The notes beneath the pieces were generated by a model that had not been told where the DNA came from, searched no databases, and worked only from the letters and a program-made list of their open reading frames with translations. Made by a program: the position numbers and the translations under genes. Below are positions 40,621-50,233 of a DNA stretch of 64,000 bases, one piece after another (positions within the stretch are counted from its first letter, which is position 1; each line of letters begins with the position of its first letter). The stretch spans positions 11,222 through 75,221 of the forward strand of contig JANNDY010000118.1 of NCBI GenBank assembly GCA_031378345.1, in the 5' to 3' direction. Origin of the DNA: Emticicia sp031378345 (GTDB lineage Bacteria > Bacteroidota > Bacteroidia > Cytophagales > Spirosomataceae).

Positions 40621-41951
40621 CCTGCTTTTCTGAAATCTTCAATAAACATTGAGTATTCTTTCAAGGCTTCATTGTCGATGTCTTTCCAATGTTTTTCGAG
40701 TTCGTATAAAATTCTGCTGGGCATCACTGACGAATAGTTTGTCAGTTGCTTTTCGTTGGTGTGTCCCATCATGAATTTTATAATGCTACGAGGGAGCATG
40801 AATTCATTTTCCATCATGCTGCCAAAAGTTTCTCGAAAATCGGAGCTGCTCAAATTGAAGCCAATGGTCGCTGCGTTTATTCCGCAATAATCGCCCAAAT
40901 GTTTTAGCTCTTTATTCAGGTCCGAAAGGTCAAAGCGTGGAATGTTTTCGATGCTACCATATTTGTCAATAATGGCTTTTGCCTGTGGGAGCAATGGCGG
41001 TAAAGAAAAAATACTTGATTTGTTTCGCTGTTTTTTGAAGCAAGCTCCATGCAAGTTTTCATTCCGAAGGCTTATATAATCGGTGTGGCTAAAACCTGTG
41101 TACATCAAAAATATGGCAACATCTCTGATTCGCTCGATTGAAAAAGCATTACATGATTCTATCTTTTCTCGCCAAAGTGCATTGAGATAATTTGGTGGTT
41201 TGGGTTTTGAGTAGCTGAGATTGAGTTTTGCCACAGGCAAATGTTGAATGTATTCTTGATTTAGGGCAAAATCAAGCGTTTGTTTCATCAAAGTTGCGTG
41301 TTTATTGATGTGGTCAATGCCAAACTTCGGGGTGCCATCTTCATTCGATACAGTGAGCATCCATTTTTGGAGTTCTTTTATGTGTCGAAATTTGATTTCT
41401 GTAACCAATATTCGCTCCGAATAGTGCATGGTCAGAAAGGTTAAAATATTATTTTTCCTTGTTTGATAGGTTTTCTTTGTATTTTTCTTGATTTTCTTTT
41501 CATCTTCTCGGTCTTTGATGGCTTGGTCAATCACTTGCATGAAAGTTGGCGTTTGAATTACTTTCGGTTTTTTGGTTGCTGGGTCATAGTTGGCGTAGAT
41601 TTTTTGGTAACTTGGTATTTCATCATTAAAAGTCTGCAAGCTCGTAAAGATTTCCTTCAGCGATTCTCTCATTTCTTGCAATCGCTTGTTTAGCTCATCT
41701 GCATCTTCATAAGGCTTGAGTACCCACTGATATTTGCCTTCTTTTGAAATTGGTGGTGAATGAAGTTTGTTTTTGGGGTGATTCCACCAGAAGCGATGGG
41801 GAATTTTGATTTTGGTACTTTTGGGGGAGTCTCGCAGATGTCCTTCGATTTCGAGTTGATAATAAATGACAAGGTTTTTGTTTGGCTCTGTGTTGGTTTC
41901 CCCATCTCTAAGAAAGAAATGTACATGAAGCATTTTTTTTTGTGTTTTCAT
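40617..41951 (-). CDS. int: Tyrosine recombinase (phage integrase), IntDOT-like
   Basis: 444 aa. An N-terminal SAM-like DNA-binding region, then a catalytic domain with FLMYTGFSHTDYISL, SDFRETFGSMM and MMGHTNEKQLTNYSSV. The second Arg, the late His and the nucleophile Tyr are present, but the first catalytic Arg position (TGxR) is Ser and the usual first His is replaced by Ser. Loss of the first Arg is known from the Bacteroides IntDOT recombinase. It lies between its own attachment site in tRNA-Glu and the prophage, as expected. Confidence 0.88.
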   Translation of the reverse strand: MKTQKKMLHVHFFLRDGETNTEPNKNLVIYYQLEIEGHLRDSPKSTKIKIPHRFWWNHPKNKLHSPPISKEGKYQWVLKPYEDADELNKRLQEMRESLKEIFTSLQTFNDEIPSYQKIYANYDPATKKPKVIQTPTFMQVIDQAIKDREDEKKIKKNTKKTYQTRKNNILTFLTMHYSERILVTEIKFRHIKELQKWMLTVSNEDGTPKFGIDHINKHATLMKQTLDFALNQEYIQHLPVAKLNLSYSKPKPPNYLNALWREKIESCNAFSIERIRDVAIFLMYTGFSHTDYISLRNENLHGACFKKQRNKSSIFSLPPLLPQAKAIIDKYGSIENIPRFDLSDLNKELKHLGDYCGINAATIGFNLSSSDFRETFGSMMENEFMLPRSIIKFMMGHTNEKQLTNYSSVMPSRILYELEKHWKDIDNEALKEYSMFIEDFRKAG

Positions 41952-42064
41952 TTCGTTTGCAACGATTTGGTGAAACCAAGACCTTGCAAACTGTTAGCGA
42001 GAAATTGAAACTGTGAGCAGAAAGTTATTAGGCGGTAAAGTATTTTCAAAACCGCATAAAACGC

Positions 42065-42092
42065 AAAAAAGCAGGTCTAAGACCTGCTTTTT
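42065..42092. terminator. Phage-supplied terminator for tRNA-Glu
   Basis: AAAAAAGCAGGTC and GACCTGCTTTTTT form a perfect stem with a 3-nt loop. It works in both directions, ending tRNA-Glu transcription and shielding the integrase region. Confidence 0.85.
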
Positions 42093-42125
42093 CTGACGAA
42101 ATGACTCATACTCAGACGGTATTTA

Positions 42126-42139
42126 GTGACCCTACGGGG
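42126..42139. other. Right attachment site (attR core)
   Basis: The same 14 bases as at 161-174, covering the acceptor and part of the T-stem of tRNA-Glu, so integration keeps the tRNA complete. Confidence 0.8.
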
Positions 42140-42198
42140 AATCGAACCCCGGTTTAATCCGTGAAAGGGACTTGTCCTAACCGCTAGACGATAGGGCC
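42127..42198 (-). tRNA. tRNA-Glu (UUC)
   Basis: 72-nt cloverleaf on the minus strand: acceptor GGCCCTA/TAGGGTC with a G-U pair at position 2, anticodon stem AGTCC/GGATT around CTTTCAC (anticodon TTC at 42163-42165), T-arm CGGGG-TTCGATT-CCCCG. No CCA is encoded. It is the integration target of the prophage. Confidence 0.92.
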
Positions 42199-42388
42199 GG
42201 CTGGTTCCATTTATCGTCTGTTTTGCTAAATCGTGGTGCAAAAGTACGACTTTTTTTTTATTACGCAATATACCCTTCAAAAAAAACTAAAATATTTTCA
42301 AGAATCTTTTTTGGAGTATAATTTCACAGCGAAAAACCATATATTTGGCTATTATTTTCTTTAACACTTCAAAACAACCTTTATCCTG

Positions 42389-44887
42389 ATGAAAAGAATT
42401 TTTTTTGCTTTCTTTTTGCTTATTAGTAGTTTAAACTTAACAGCCCAAACGACCAAAACCCCAGAAGAGTTTCTTGGTTACAAACTCGGCACGAAATTTA
42501 GCTTTCATCACCGAATAGTTGATTATGTGAGACATGTTGCCGCACAGAATCCTACACAAGTAAAGACAATTGACTATGGGAGCACTTTTGAAGGTCGCCC
42601 GTTGATGGTAGCTGTAATTGCTTCGCCTGAAAACTTGGCAAAAATTGAAGAGATTCGAACAAATAATCTCAAAAACATTGGACTATTAGAGGGAAAAGCT
42701 ACAGCAAAAGTTCCAGCAATAGCTTGGCTTAGTTATAATGTTCATGGAAATGAAGCTGTTAGTTCGGAAGCTGTAATGCAGGTTTTGTACGAATTATTGA
42801 ATAAAAACAATACAACTACGCAAGAGATTTTGAAAAACACAGTTGTTATTCTCGACCCATGTATCAATCCAGATGGTAGAGACCGCTATGCTCAATGGTA
42901 CAATCGTGTTGCTAATCAAGGCGGTAATTCTACTCCATTTGCAACTGAACACCGTGAGCCGTGGCCTGGAGGGCGTTTTTCGCATTATATTTTTGACCCA
43001 AATCGAGACTGGGCTTGGCAAACGCAAGAAATTACGCAGCAAAGAGTAAAATTATATAATTCGTGGATGCCGCATTTGCACGCCGATTTTCATGAAATGG
43101 GTCCAAATACTCCTTATTATTTTGCCCCATCAGCAAAACCTTATCATGAAGATTTGACCAAATGGCAACGTGAGTTTCAGGAAACTTTGGGAGAATTCAA
43201 TAAAAAATATTTTGATAAAAATTATTGGCTTTATTTCTCGAAAGAAAATTACGATTTGCTTTATCCAAGCTACGGCGACACATATCCATCTTATAATGGG
43301 GCAATTGGCATGACTTATGAGCAAGGTGGTGGCGGTGTTGCCGGATTGGGCATTGCCAAAGATGATGGCGACACACTTACGCTTTCGCAGCGAATTTCTC
43401 ATCATTTTGCTACAAGTATGAGTGCTTTAGAGGCGATTTCGAGTCGTGCAGATAAAACTGTGGTGGAATTTAACAAGTTTTTTACAGAAAAAACTGCTAA
43501 CGGTTATGGTATTTATAAATCTTTTGTAATGAAATCTAAAGGCGATGAAGCAAAAGTAAAAGCTCTGACAGGGCTTTTGGACAAGCTCCAAATTTCATAC
43601 AGTTTTGCCCAAAAAGAAACTAATTCTACAGGATTTGGGTATCAATCTTTGAAAGATGAAAGTTTCAAAATCGAAACTAATGACTTGATTATCAGCACTT
43701 TTCAACCAAAAGGAACTTTTGTAAAAATACTTTTTGAACCGAAAACTGCCCTCGAAGATTCTGTTACTTATGACCTAACTACTTGGTCTTTGGCTTATGG
43801 CTATGGCTTGAAGGCTTTTGCTACGAAAGAAAAATTGGCTGTTGGAAGTTTACAATCTTCAGCTTTAAATTCACAAAATATTATTGCTGGAAAACCTTAC
43901 GCTTACATAGCTTCTTGGAAATCTTTTGAGGATGTAAAGTTTTTAGCACAAATATTATCTAAAGGAATTAAGGTGCGTTTCAATGAAAATGCTTTTGAAA
44001 TTGATGGAAAGAAATTTGATGCTGGTTCACTAATTATTACCCGAACAAATAATGAACGCATGGGAGATAATTTTGACAAAACTGTTCAATCTATTGCAAA
44101 ATCATTGAATATCAACCTTTTATCTACAAATTCTGGCATGGTTTCGTCAGGAAATGATTTTGGTTCAGGAACTGTTAATGTACTTAAAAACTCACGAATT
44201 GCAGTCATTTCGGGCGATGGAGTTTCGCCAACAGCCTTTGGCGAAGTTTGGCATTTTTTCGAACAACAAATCAATTATCCGATTACGGTTATTGATGGTA
44301 GCAATTTTTCACGGGTGCCTCTCGACCAAATTGATGTGCTTATTTTGGCAGATGGAAGTTATGATAAAATTTTGGGCAATGGCGATGCTCTTAAAAAATG
44401 GGTGCAAAATGGTGGAAAAGTAATTGCAATGGAAAGTGCAACGAGCTATTTTGCCGACAAAGATGGTTATGCTTTGAAAAAGAAGAAAGATTCTTCAGCA
44501 AATGACAAAGCCGAACTCAAAGTTTATGGCACTCGTGAGCGTGAAGACATTATGAATCAAATTCCGGGAGCGATTTATAAAGTTGAATTGGACAAAACGC
44601 ACCCGCTTGGCTATGGCACTGATGGCGTTTATTATGCCCTCGTGCGTGACCCTTATAATTTTGAATACCTAAAAGAAGGCTGGAATGTTGGTTATATCAA
44701 GGAAAATAATCACGTAACTGGTTTTGCAGGAAAAAACGCCAAAGAAAAAATGAAAAACACCTTGATTTTTGGTGTGCAAAATTTGGGAAAAGGAAAAATC
44801 GTTTATATGGCAGATGACCCTCTTTTCAGAGGTTTTTGGTATGCTGGAAAATTGATTTTTGGTAATGCACTTTTTACGGTAAATTAA
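42389..44887 (+). CDS. M14-family zinc carboxypeptidase, exported
   Basis: 832 aa. Sec signal peptide (about residues 1-20, ending LNLTAQ). The M14 domain shows the zinc ligands in YNVHGNEAVS (H119, E122) and a later HADFHEMG with its His; residues in the PNRDWAWQ region fit substrate binding. The C-terminal half is a second, non-catalytic region. Secreted metallocarboxypeptidase of the type common in Bacteroidota. First chromosomal gene to the right of the prophage. Full length. Confidence 0.85.
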   Translation: MKRIFFAFFLLISSLNLTAQTTKTPEEFLGYKLGTKFSFHHRIVDYVRHVAAQNPTQVKTIDYGSTFEGRPLMVAVIASPENLAKIEEIRTNNLKNIGLLEGKATAKVPAIAWLSYNVHGNEAVSSEAVMQVLYELLNKNNTTTQEILKNTVVILDPCINPDGRDRYAQWYNRVANQGGNSTPFATEHREPWPGGRFSHYIFDPNRDWAWQTQEITQQRVKLYNSWMPHLHADFHEMGPNTPYYFAPSAKPYHEDLTKWQREFQETLGEFNKKYFDKNYWLYFSKENYDLLYPSYGDTYPSYNGAIGMTYEQGGGGVAGLGIAKDDGDTLTLSQRISHHFATSMSALEAISSRADKTVVEFNKFFTEKTANGYGIYKSFVMKSKGDEAKVKALTGLLDKLQISYSFAQKETNSTGFGYQSLKDESFKIETNDLIISTFQPKGTFVKILFEPKTALEDSVTYDLTTWSLAYGYGLKAFATKEKLAVGSLQSSALNSQNIIAGKPYAYIASWKSFEDVKFLAQILSKGIKVRFNENAFEIDGKKFDAGSLIITRTNNERMGDNFDKTVQSIAKSLNINLLSTNSGMVSSGNDFGSGTVNVLKNSRIAVISGDGVSPTAFGEVWHFFEQQINYPITVIDGSNFSRVPLDQIDVLILADGSYDKILGNGDALKKWVQNGGKVIAMESATSYFADKDGYALKKKKDSSANDKAELKVYGTREREDIMNQIPGAIYKVELDKTHPLGYGTDGVYYALVRDPYNFEYLKEGWNVGYIKENNHVTGFAGKNAKEKMKNTLIFGVQNLGKGKIVYMADDPLFRGFWYAGKLIFGNALFTVN

Positions 44888-44894
44888 TTTTTTT

Positions 44895-44990
44895 ACCACT
44901 AAGTACATTTAAGAACATAAAGTTTCACCGCATCGGCGGTCCGACAAGAAAAATCTCAGTGCATCTAAGTGTTCTATGTGCCTCTGTGGT
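44895..44990. repeat. Imperfect palindromic intergenic repeat
   Basis: Outer arms ACCAC and GTGGT and inner AGAACA/TGTTCT around a GC-rich centre (GCATCGGCGG). The composition (ACCACTAAG...CTCTGTGGTGAAA) resembles repeats I know from many Bacteroidota intergenic regions. Probably a REP/MITE-like element. Confidence 0.55.
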
Positions 44991-45011
44991 GAAAATCAAC
45001 TCTATAAAACT

Positions 45012-45932
45012 ATGAACAATACCCGACGCTCCTTTCTCAAAAATGCGGCATTAAGTTCGGCGGCATTTGTTGCACCGACTTTTAGCGAAGCACCCAAAAT
45101 TACCGCCAGTAGAATTAAACTTAGTGTTTCGAGTTATTCGTATTGGCATTTTAAAGGCGATAAATTTCCGATTGAAAAGGTAATTGAAGAAGCAGCAAAA
45201 ATGGGTTTAGATGGCATTGATGTACTTCACCGACAAATGGAAAGTGAAGACAATGCCTATCTTCAAAAACTCAAAAAACACGCTTTTGTGAATGGAATAG
45301 CCATGACTTGTTTGTCTATTCATCAAGGTTTTGTGTCGCCCGACAAGGCAGTTTTGAAAGAACATATCGACCACACCAATCATTGTATTGAATTGGCATA
45401 TAAAATGGGCATTCCGTGTATGCGTTTGAATACTGGCCGCTGGGGAACAATCAAATCGTTTGATGATTTTATGGCAAAAAGGGGCATAGAACCAGCCATT
45501 GCAGGCTACACCGAAGACGAGGCTTTTAAATGGTGCATTGACAGTATTCAACAGTGCATGAAAAAAGCTGAAGAATGTGGCATTCTGCTTGCTCTCGAAA
45601 ACCATTGGGGACTTGGCTCCACGCCCGAAGGAATGTTACGCATCAAAAATGCTGTTGATTCTCCTTGGTTGGAACTTTTGATGGATACGGGCAATTTCTT
45701 GGAAAATCCATATAGCAAATTAGAAATGATTGCTCCACAAACAAGTTTTGTTCAAGCCAAAACTTATTATGGAGGAGGCGAATGGTATTCGCTTGATTTG
45801 GACTACAAACGCATAGTTGATATTCTGAAAAAAGTAAATTATCAAGGCTATATTTCTATCGAATTTGAAGGTAAAGAAGACCCAAAAACTGGCGTTCAAA
45901 AAAGTGTAGATTTGTTGAGGAAATATTTATAA
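45012..45932 (+). CDS. Sugar phosphate isomerase/epimerase-like TIM barrel
   Basis: 306 aa from ATG 45012. A Tat signal (NTRRSFLKNAALS) precedes the AP-endonuclease-2-type barrel with metal-ligand-type motifs LALENHWG, LLMDTGNF and SIEFEG. Periplasmic sugar-acid or sugar isomerase; exact substrate unknown. The nearby hydroxypyruvate-isomerase-like protein at 47519 may serve a related pathway. Confidence 0.75.
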   Translation: MNNTRRSFLKNAALSSAAFVAPTFSEAPKITASRIKLSVSSYSYWHFKGDKFPIEKVIEEAAKMGLDGIDVLHRQMESEDNAYLQKLKKHAFVNGIAMTCLSIHQGFVSPDKAVLKEHIDHTNHCIELAYKMGIPCMRLNTGRWGTIKSFDDFMAKRGIEPAIAGYTEDEAFKWCIDSIQQCMKKAEECGILLALENHWGLGSTPEGMLRIKNAVDSPWLELLMDTGNFLENPYSKLEMIAPQTSFVQAKTYYGGGEWYSLDLDYKRIVDILKKVNYQGYISIEFEGKEDPKTGVQKSVDLLRKYL

Positions 45933-45993
45933 ATACGATATTGGAGTTTGGAAAACTCTCAAATCTCCTATCTCATATCTCGAATCTAAAATA

Positions 45994-46356
45994 ATGAGTT
46001 ACAACATTCAAATATATTCAGCCAAAACAATGTTGGCAGAAACTGAGGTAGAATCAGAAGATTTTTTCGATAATGATAAAAATTTAATTCCTTTTACTGA
46101 AAAGCAAATTCAGTCTTTAAAAGACCAACTTTTAAAGGCTAACTACGAAATATTAAAGGAAGATAAAAAAGGAATTACCTTCAAAAACGAGGCTTTTGAA
46201 GGCATGAAGGCGATTCTTACACCCTCATGCCTGTATTTAAGAGCGAGCTATGAGGATGCTTTTGAAATTGGTATTTTGTCATCAGAAATGGCAGATACGG
46301 GCGAATTTGCCAAATACGATCCTCAAGCTGATGGTTGGGAAGTTTTGGGAGAATGA
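45994..46356 (+). CDS. Hypothetical protein
   Basis: 120 aa, soluble, acidic, no recognised family. Converges with the lactonase gene at its stop with one base between them. Confidence 0.6.
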   Translation: MSYNIQIYSAKTMLAETEVESEDFFDNDKNLIPFTEKQIQSLKDQLLKANYEILKEDKKGITFKNEAFEGMKAILTPSCLYLRASYEDAFEIGILSSEMADTGEFAKYDPQADGWEVLGE

Positions 46357-46357
46357 T

Positions 46358-47398
46358 TTACTTTTTCATCGTACCAAGTAAAATTTTATTTTCAAAAACT
46401 GTCCCGATTAATAATTTATCACCAAAAACCGCCCCAACGCTTGAACCAGAAACTGGTTTTCCGTCATTGAGATAAATACTTTCTAATGTAAAATTTCCTT
46501 TAGATTTATAGTCGATTTTGATAATTTCGGAAGGTGACGGTTTTGAATGGTCTTTTGAATGTCCCAAAAATGCCAATAGTTTTGGGTGGCATCCAACCCA
46601 TAAATTTCCGACTTCATCAAGCTCTATATTGTCGGCACCGTTGATGGAAATCTCGTCAGATTCAGTCAAATTTCCAGTTGCAATATCACGGTCAAAAACC
46701 CTGATTTTTTGCCCAGACGTAGCTGCAACAAACAATTTACGACCATCAAGGCTTGTGTTGATGCCATTGGCATAGCGAAATCCATCGGCTAAAATACTCC
46801 CTTTTTTTCCATCAAAATACAAGACATTTCCCATTGGAATTTGTAGTAAATCCTTTTTATCTCTCAAATAAGTTTTGTCCTCGTCATGGTCGTTGGTCAT
46901 ATAAAATGACCTCTCTCCTACCCCAACTACATCATTTGGGTCAATAATTAAAGGGTCTGAAATACTTTCTAAATGAACCAATGTGCTATCTGTAAATTTA
47001 AATATTTCTATAAAATCACCAATTTTTCTATGATTTACTACAAAAAGATGTTTTGTACCATTATTTGATTTATACAAACTTATGCCATGCGGATGAAAAT
47101 CTTCAAAAGGCAGTTTTTGAGTCAAATTGATAGGTTTTGGAGAATTTTCGTTGAGATTTAGCAAATAAATTGCACCTTTTTGGGTAAAATCAGAAAAATC
47201 ATTCGACGAAATCAAAGCCAAACCAGTTGCTTTGTCAATGGTGATATCTTCCGACCCATTAAAGCCTTCGATTTCGGAAACTGTGCCATTGAAATGAGGT
47301 TCGATTTTTGTAAAAAATCCTGCATTAATAAGCGTTCTTCCTAAGAAAAAGGCAATAAAAGCGAGAACTACAAGTGATATTTTAAGCCAAAGTTTCAT
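46358..47398 (-). CDS. SMP-30/paraoxonase-like lactonase
   Basis: 346 aa. An N-terminal membrane anchor (about residues 5-22) is followed by a six-blade propeller with DPNDVVGVGERSFYMTNDHD and INGADNIELDEVGNLWVG, landmarks of paraoxonase/gluconolactonase-like calcium lactonases. Extracytoplasmic hydrolase of lactones or arylesters; natural substrate unknown. Confidence 0.75.
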   Translation of the reverse strand: MKLWLKISLVVLAFIAFFLGRTLINAGFFTKIEPHFNGTVSEIEGFNGSEDITIDKATGLALISSNDFSDFTQKGAIYLLNLNENSPKPINLTQKLPFEDFHPHGISLYKSNNGTKHLFVVNHRKIGDFIEIFKFTDSTLVHLESISDPLIIDPNDVVGVGERSFYMTNDHDEDKTYLRDKKDLLQIPMGNVLYFDGKKGSILADGFRYANGINTSLDGRKLFVAATSGQKIRVFDRDIATGNLTESDEISINGADNIELDEVGNLWVGCHPKLLAFLGHSKDHSKPSPSEIIKIDYKSKGNFTLESIYLNDGKPVSGSSVGAVFGDKLLIGTVFENKILLGTMKK

Positions 47399-47518
47399 TT
47401 TAGAATGAATAATGTATTATTGAAAATGTAGAATACTTTACCCAAAATAATGTAAAATTGAAAACAAATTATTAATCGCTCGGGCGACCCCGTATCATTT
47501 TTACATTATTCATTAATT

Positions 47519-48430
47519 TCAAATATCACAAATCCCAACACCTTGTTTCAATGAAGCGATTTTGTCGGCACGAGCAGGGATAAATTCTTGGGCAACAAAA
47601 CCTTTGAAATTCGTTTCGGCAATTGCACTCATAATTGATGGATAATAAATCTCTTGGGTTTCGTCAATTTCGTGTCTGCCCGGCACTCCGCCTGTGTGGT
47701 AATGTGCAATATATTTGCTATTATCTCGAATGGTTCTGATGATGTCGCCCTCCATGATTTGCATGTGATAAATGTCATAAAGTAGCTTAAAACTATCAGA
47801 ATCAATCTTTTTGCACAATTCTACACCCCAATTGGTGTGGTCGCACATATAATCTTTGTGGTCAATTTTGCTATTGAGCAATTCCATTACAATTGTTACT
47901 TTTTTCTTTTCGGCATAAGACAAGATTTTTTTCAAGCCTTTGGCACAAGTTTTCAAGCCATCTTCATCATCTATTTTTTTCTCACGATTTCCTGAAAAAC
48001 ATATCAAGTTCGTAAAGCCAGCCTTCGAAGTTTCATCAATCAAATATTTATAATATTCTTCCAAACCATCATGGTGTTCTTTTTTATTCCAACCTTTCGT
48101 AATGCCCCAATCTTTACTTGTACTCGAAACCATGGCACAAGTAAGGTCGTTTTTCTTGACAGTCGCAAATTCCTCTACTGACAATAGTTCGATAGACTGC
48201 AAACCGATATTTCGAGCAGATTTGCAAAGAGAATCAAGTTCGATTCCGTTATAACACCAACGACAAACCGAGTGATTGATGCGGCCTTTGAGAGCTGCCC
48301 CCATTTCGTTATCGGCAGCATTTAGGCGTGAAGCTATTGCACCTGTGAGTGTCAATCCAGCAGTGGCGACTGCCGCAGTACCTCCAACAATTTTTTTCAT
48401 AGCATTTCGGCGGGAATTATCATTTTCCAT
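47519..48430 (-). CDS. Hydroxypyruvate isomerase-like TIM barrel protein
   Basis: 303 aa. A Tat-type signal (SRRNAMKKIVGG) leads to a barrel with VMELLNSK, LYDIYHMQIMEGD and a final FVAQEFIP, the hydroxypyruvate isomerase/Hyi family pattern with Glu ligands. Periplasmic location is inferred. Function in sugar-acid metabolism is likely but the substrate is not certain. Confidence 0.75.
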   Translation of the reverse strand: MENDNSRRNAMKKIVGGTAAVATAGLTLTGAIASRLNAADNEMGAALKGRINHSVCRWCYNGIELDSLCKSARNIGLQSIELLSVEEFATVKKNDLTCAMVSSTSKDWGITKGWNKKEHHDGLEEYYKYLIDETSKAGFTNLICFSGNREKKIDDEDGLKTCAKGLKKILSYAEKKKVTIVMELLNSKIDHKDYMCDHTNWGVELCKKIDSDSFKLLYDIYHMQIMEGDIIRTIRDNSKYIAHYHTGGVPGRHEIDETQEIYYPSIMSAIAETNFKGFVAQEFIPARADKIASLKQGVGICDI

Positions 48431-48600
48431 AATAAAAGGATTTCTTGAAAGGTTTTTTCTTAAAACTCAGGCAATTTTAAAGAAAAAAAATGACATTTTA
48501 GTAATAAACAAGTCTGAATATAATAAATAATACGTTTTAACGTATTTGGATATAAAAGATGAATACACAAAAAACCAATCACCAAAACAATTAAAAATTA

Positions 48601-49050
48601 ATGAAAAAAACATCAAAAGTTCTTATTTTATTCATGATTAGCTTAGTTGCTACTTCTTGTTTGAAAAAAATAACTGAAAACATTGTGCCTTCGGGAACTG
48701 CAAGTATCATTTCAAACGGCACAACATTTAATTTGGGAACGCCTACGGCAGTTACCGTTTTGGGTGTTGTTACTGTTGAAGCACTAAAAGATAAAAGTGG
48801 TTTTACTTTATTATTAAACAAATCGGATATAAGTACAGGGAAAACGTATGATTTGAAAAGCTCAACGGGGGTTTTTACTTTTTTGAGTGAAGGCACATAT
48901 TATGTTCCGAATACAGGTTCTTTAGAAATTACCAAATTTACTGATAATAAAATCGTAGAAGGTAAATTCAATTTTGAAGGCTCGGCCGTTGGAAGTGTAA
49001 GCAAAAGAATGACCGCATCAGGCATTTTTAGTGTGAATATTATTTTGTAA
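48601..49050 (+). CDS. Small lipoprotein
   Basis: 149 aa with a lipoprotein signal (lipobox VATSC, Cys at residue 20). Beta-rich mature part with Gly/Thr, resembling DUF6252-type outer-membrane lipoproteins of Bacteroidota. Followed by a strong terminator. Confidence 0.7.
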   Translation: MKKTSKVLILFMISLVATSCLKKITENIVPSGTASIISNGTTFNLGTPTAVTVLGVVTVEALKDKSGFTLLLNKSDISTGKTYDLKSSTGVFTFLSEGTYYVPNTGSLEITKFTDNKIVEGKFNFEGSAVGSVSKRMTASGIFSVNIIL

Positions 49051-49111
49051 CACAATTTTTAAAATTGTATATAAAAACAATTTGGGAATCGGGTAGCCGA
49101 AACGATTGTGT

Positions 49112-49156
49112 AACCAAAAGCGTGTTGAATTTCTCATCACGCTTTTGGTTTTTTTT
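49112..49156 (+). terminator. Terminator of lipoprotein gene
   Basis: AACCAAAAGCGTG and CACGCTTTTGGTT form a 13-bp perfect stem followed by a T run. Confidence 0.85.
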
Positions 49157-49308
49157 AGAAAACAAAAGTCATAAATAACTTATAATCAGAGTTTTACAAA
49201 AAAAGCTTATTATTTATCATTCATCATTCATCAATTTTTTGAACGGTGGTATAATTTTAGTTGTTAGTATTACGAGCGGCGTTTCGCAAAATTTAATAGA
49301 CATTATGT

Positions 49309-50118
49309 ATGAATAAACATTTTTTCCAACATATTTTTGATAAACACCAACAAGCCGAGCCTGTTCCACCAACCAAAGAGATTGCGGCTTGGGCTTTACG
49401 CATCATTCGATTGTTGTTTCCTGAGCAAACAAAAGAATATTTTCACTCAGAGGAAGAAATCGAAATTCAATTTAAAAACCTTGAATTGGATTTAAGAAAT
49501 ATTCTGATTTCAACTTATCAATGCAAAAACTGCAATCCCGAAAGTGAAGCAAACCAATTTATCGAACAGATTCCAGTAGTTTATCGCACTTTAAAGACTG
49601 ATATTCAGGCAATTATAGAAGGCGACCCTGCTGCAAAAAGCGAATTTGAAGTCATTAGAGCTTATCCTGGTTTTTTTGCCATTACATTTTATAGGCTTGC
49701 TCACGAATTATATAAATTAGAGATTCCGCTTTTGCCAAGAATCTTGACCGAATATGCTCACTCAAAAACAGGAATTGACATTCATCCAGGAGCCCAAATC
49801 GACGAATATTTCTTCATTGACCATGGCACAGGCATTGTCATTGGTGAATCTTGTATTATTGGCAAACATGTAAAACTTTATCAAGGTGTTACCTTAGGTG
49901 CATTAAGCGTTGAAAAAACTTTGGCAAACACCAAACGTCATCCAACGGTTGAAGACAATGTAGTAATTTACTCAGGAGCAACGATTTTGGGCGGAAAAAC
50001 CATCATCGGCGAACATTCAATCATTGGTGGAAATGTTTGGCTGACGAAATCAGTACCTTCTTACTCAACGGTTTATCACAAACCTGAGATTAAGGTTGTG
50101 GAAAGGGTCATGGAATAA
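49309..50118 (+). CDS. cysE: Serine O-acetyltransferase
   Basis: 269 aa. N-terminal helical half, then the left-handed beta helix: DIHPGAQIDEYFFIDHGTGI, GESCIIGKHVKLYQGVTLGA, GAKTIIGEHSIIGGNVW-type hexapeptide repeats. Catalytic His in DHGTG. It makes O-acetylserine for cysteine synthesis. The cysteine synthase gene follows at 50234. Confidence 0.9.
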   Translation: MNKHFFQHIFDKHQQAEPVPPTKEIAAWALRIIRLLFPEQTKEYFHSEEEIEIQFKNLELDLRNILISTYQCKNCNPESEANQFIEQIPVVYRTLKTDIQAIIEGDPAAKSEFEVIRAYPGFFAITFYRLAHELYKLEIPLLPRILTEYAHSKTGIDIHPGAQIDEYFFIDHGTGIVIGESCIIGKHVKLYQGVTLGALSVEKTLANTKRHPTVEDNVVIYSGATILGGKTIIGEHSIIGGNVWLTKSVPSYSTVYHKPEIKVVERVME

Positions 50119-50183
50119 ATTAATTTTGAATGATAGACTGAATGAATGATAGAATATTTTTCTTATTGTTCATTTTATCATTC

Positions 50184-50201
50184 ACCGAGCGTCGGTTGCT
50201 C
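50184..50201. repeat. Dispersed GAGCGACGGTCGCTC-type palindrome
   Basis: Reads ACCGAGCGTCGGTTGCTC, a degenerate copy of the palindrome seen perfectly at 52161-52175 and in variants at 28735 and 35114. Confidence 0.5.
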
Positions 50202-50233
50202 ATTCTCTCATTGAAGCATTCACTCATTATATT

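Larger units (their letters stand above)
161..42139. mobile_element. Tailed-phage prophage integrated in tRNA-Glu
   Basis: A complete-looking prophage: integrase, repressor, portal, lysis genes, tail genes with a 1546-aa tape measure, prohead protease, scaffold, capsid and both terminase subunits all lie between two copies of a 14-bp sequence. The right copy is the 3' end of tRNA-Glu and the integrase gene sits next to it, the usual arrangement for tyrosine-recombinase phages. No tail sheath was recognised, so a siphovirus-like particle is inferred. No recognisable helicase, primase or polymerase is present. All structural genes are open except one A-run frameshift, so the element may be functional. 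Confidence 0.93.
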
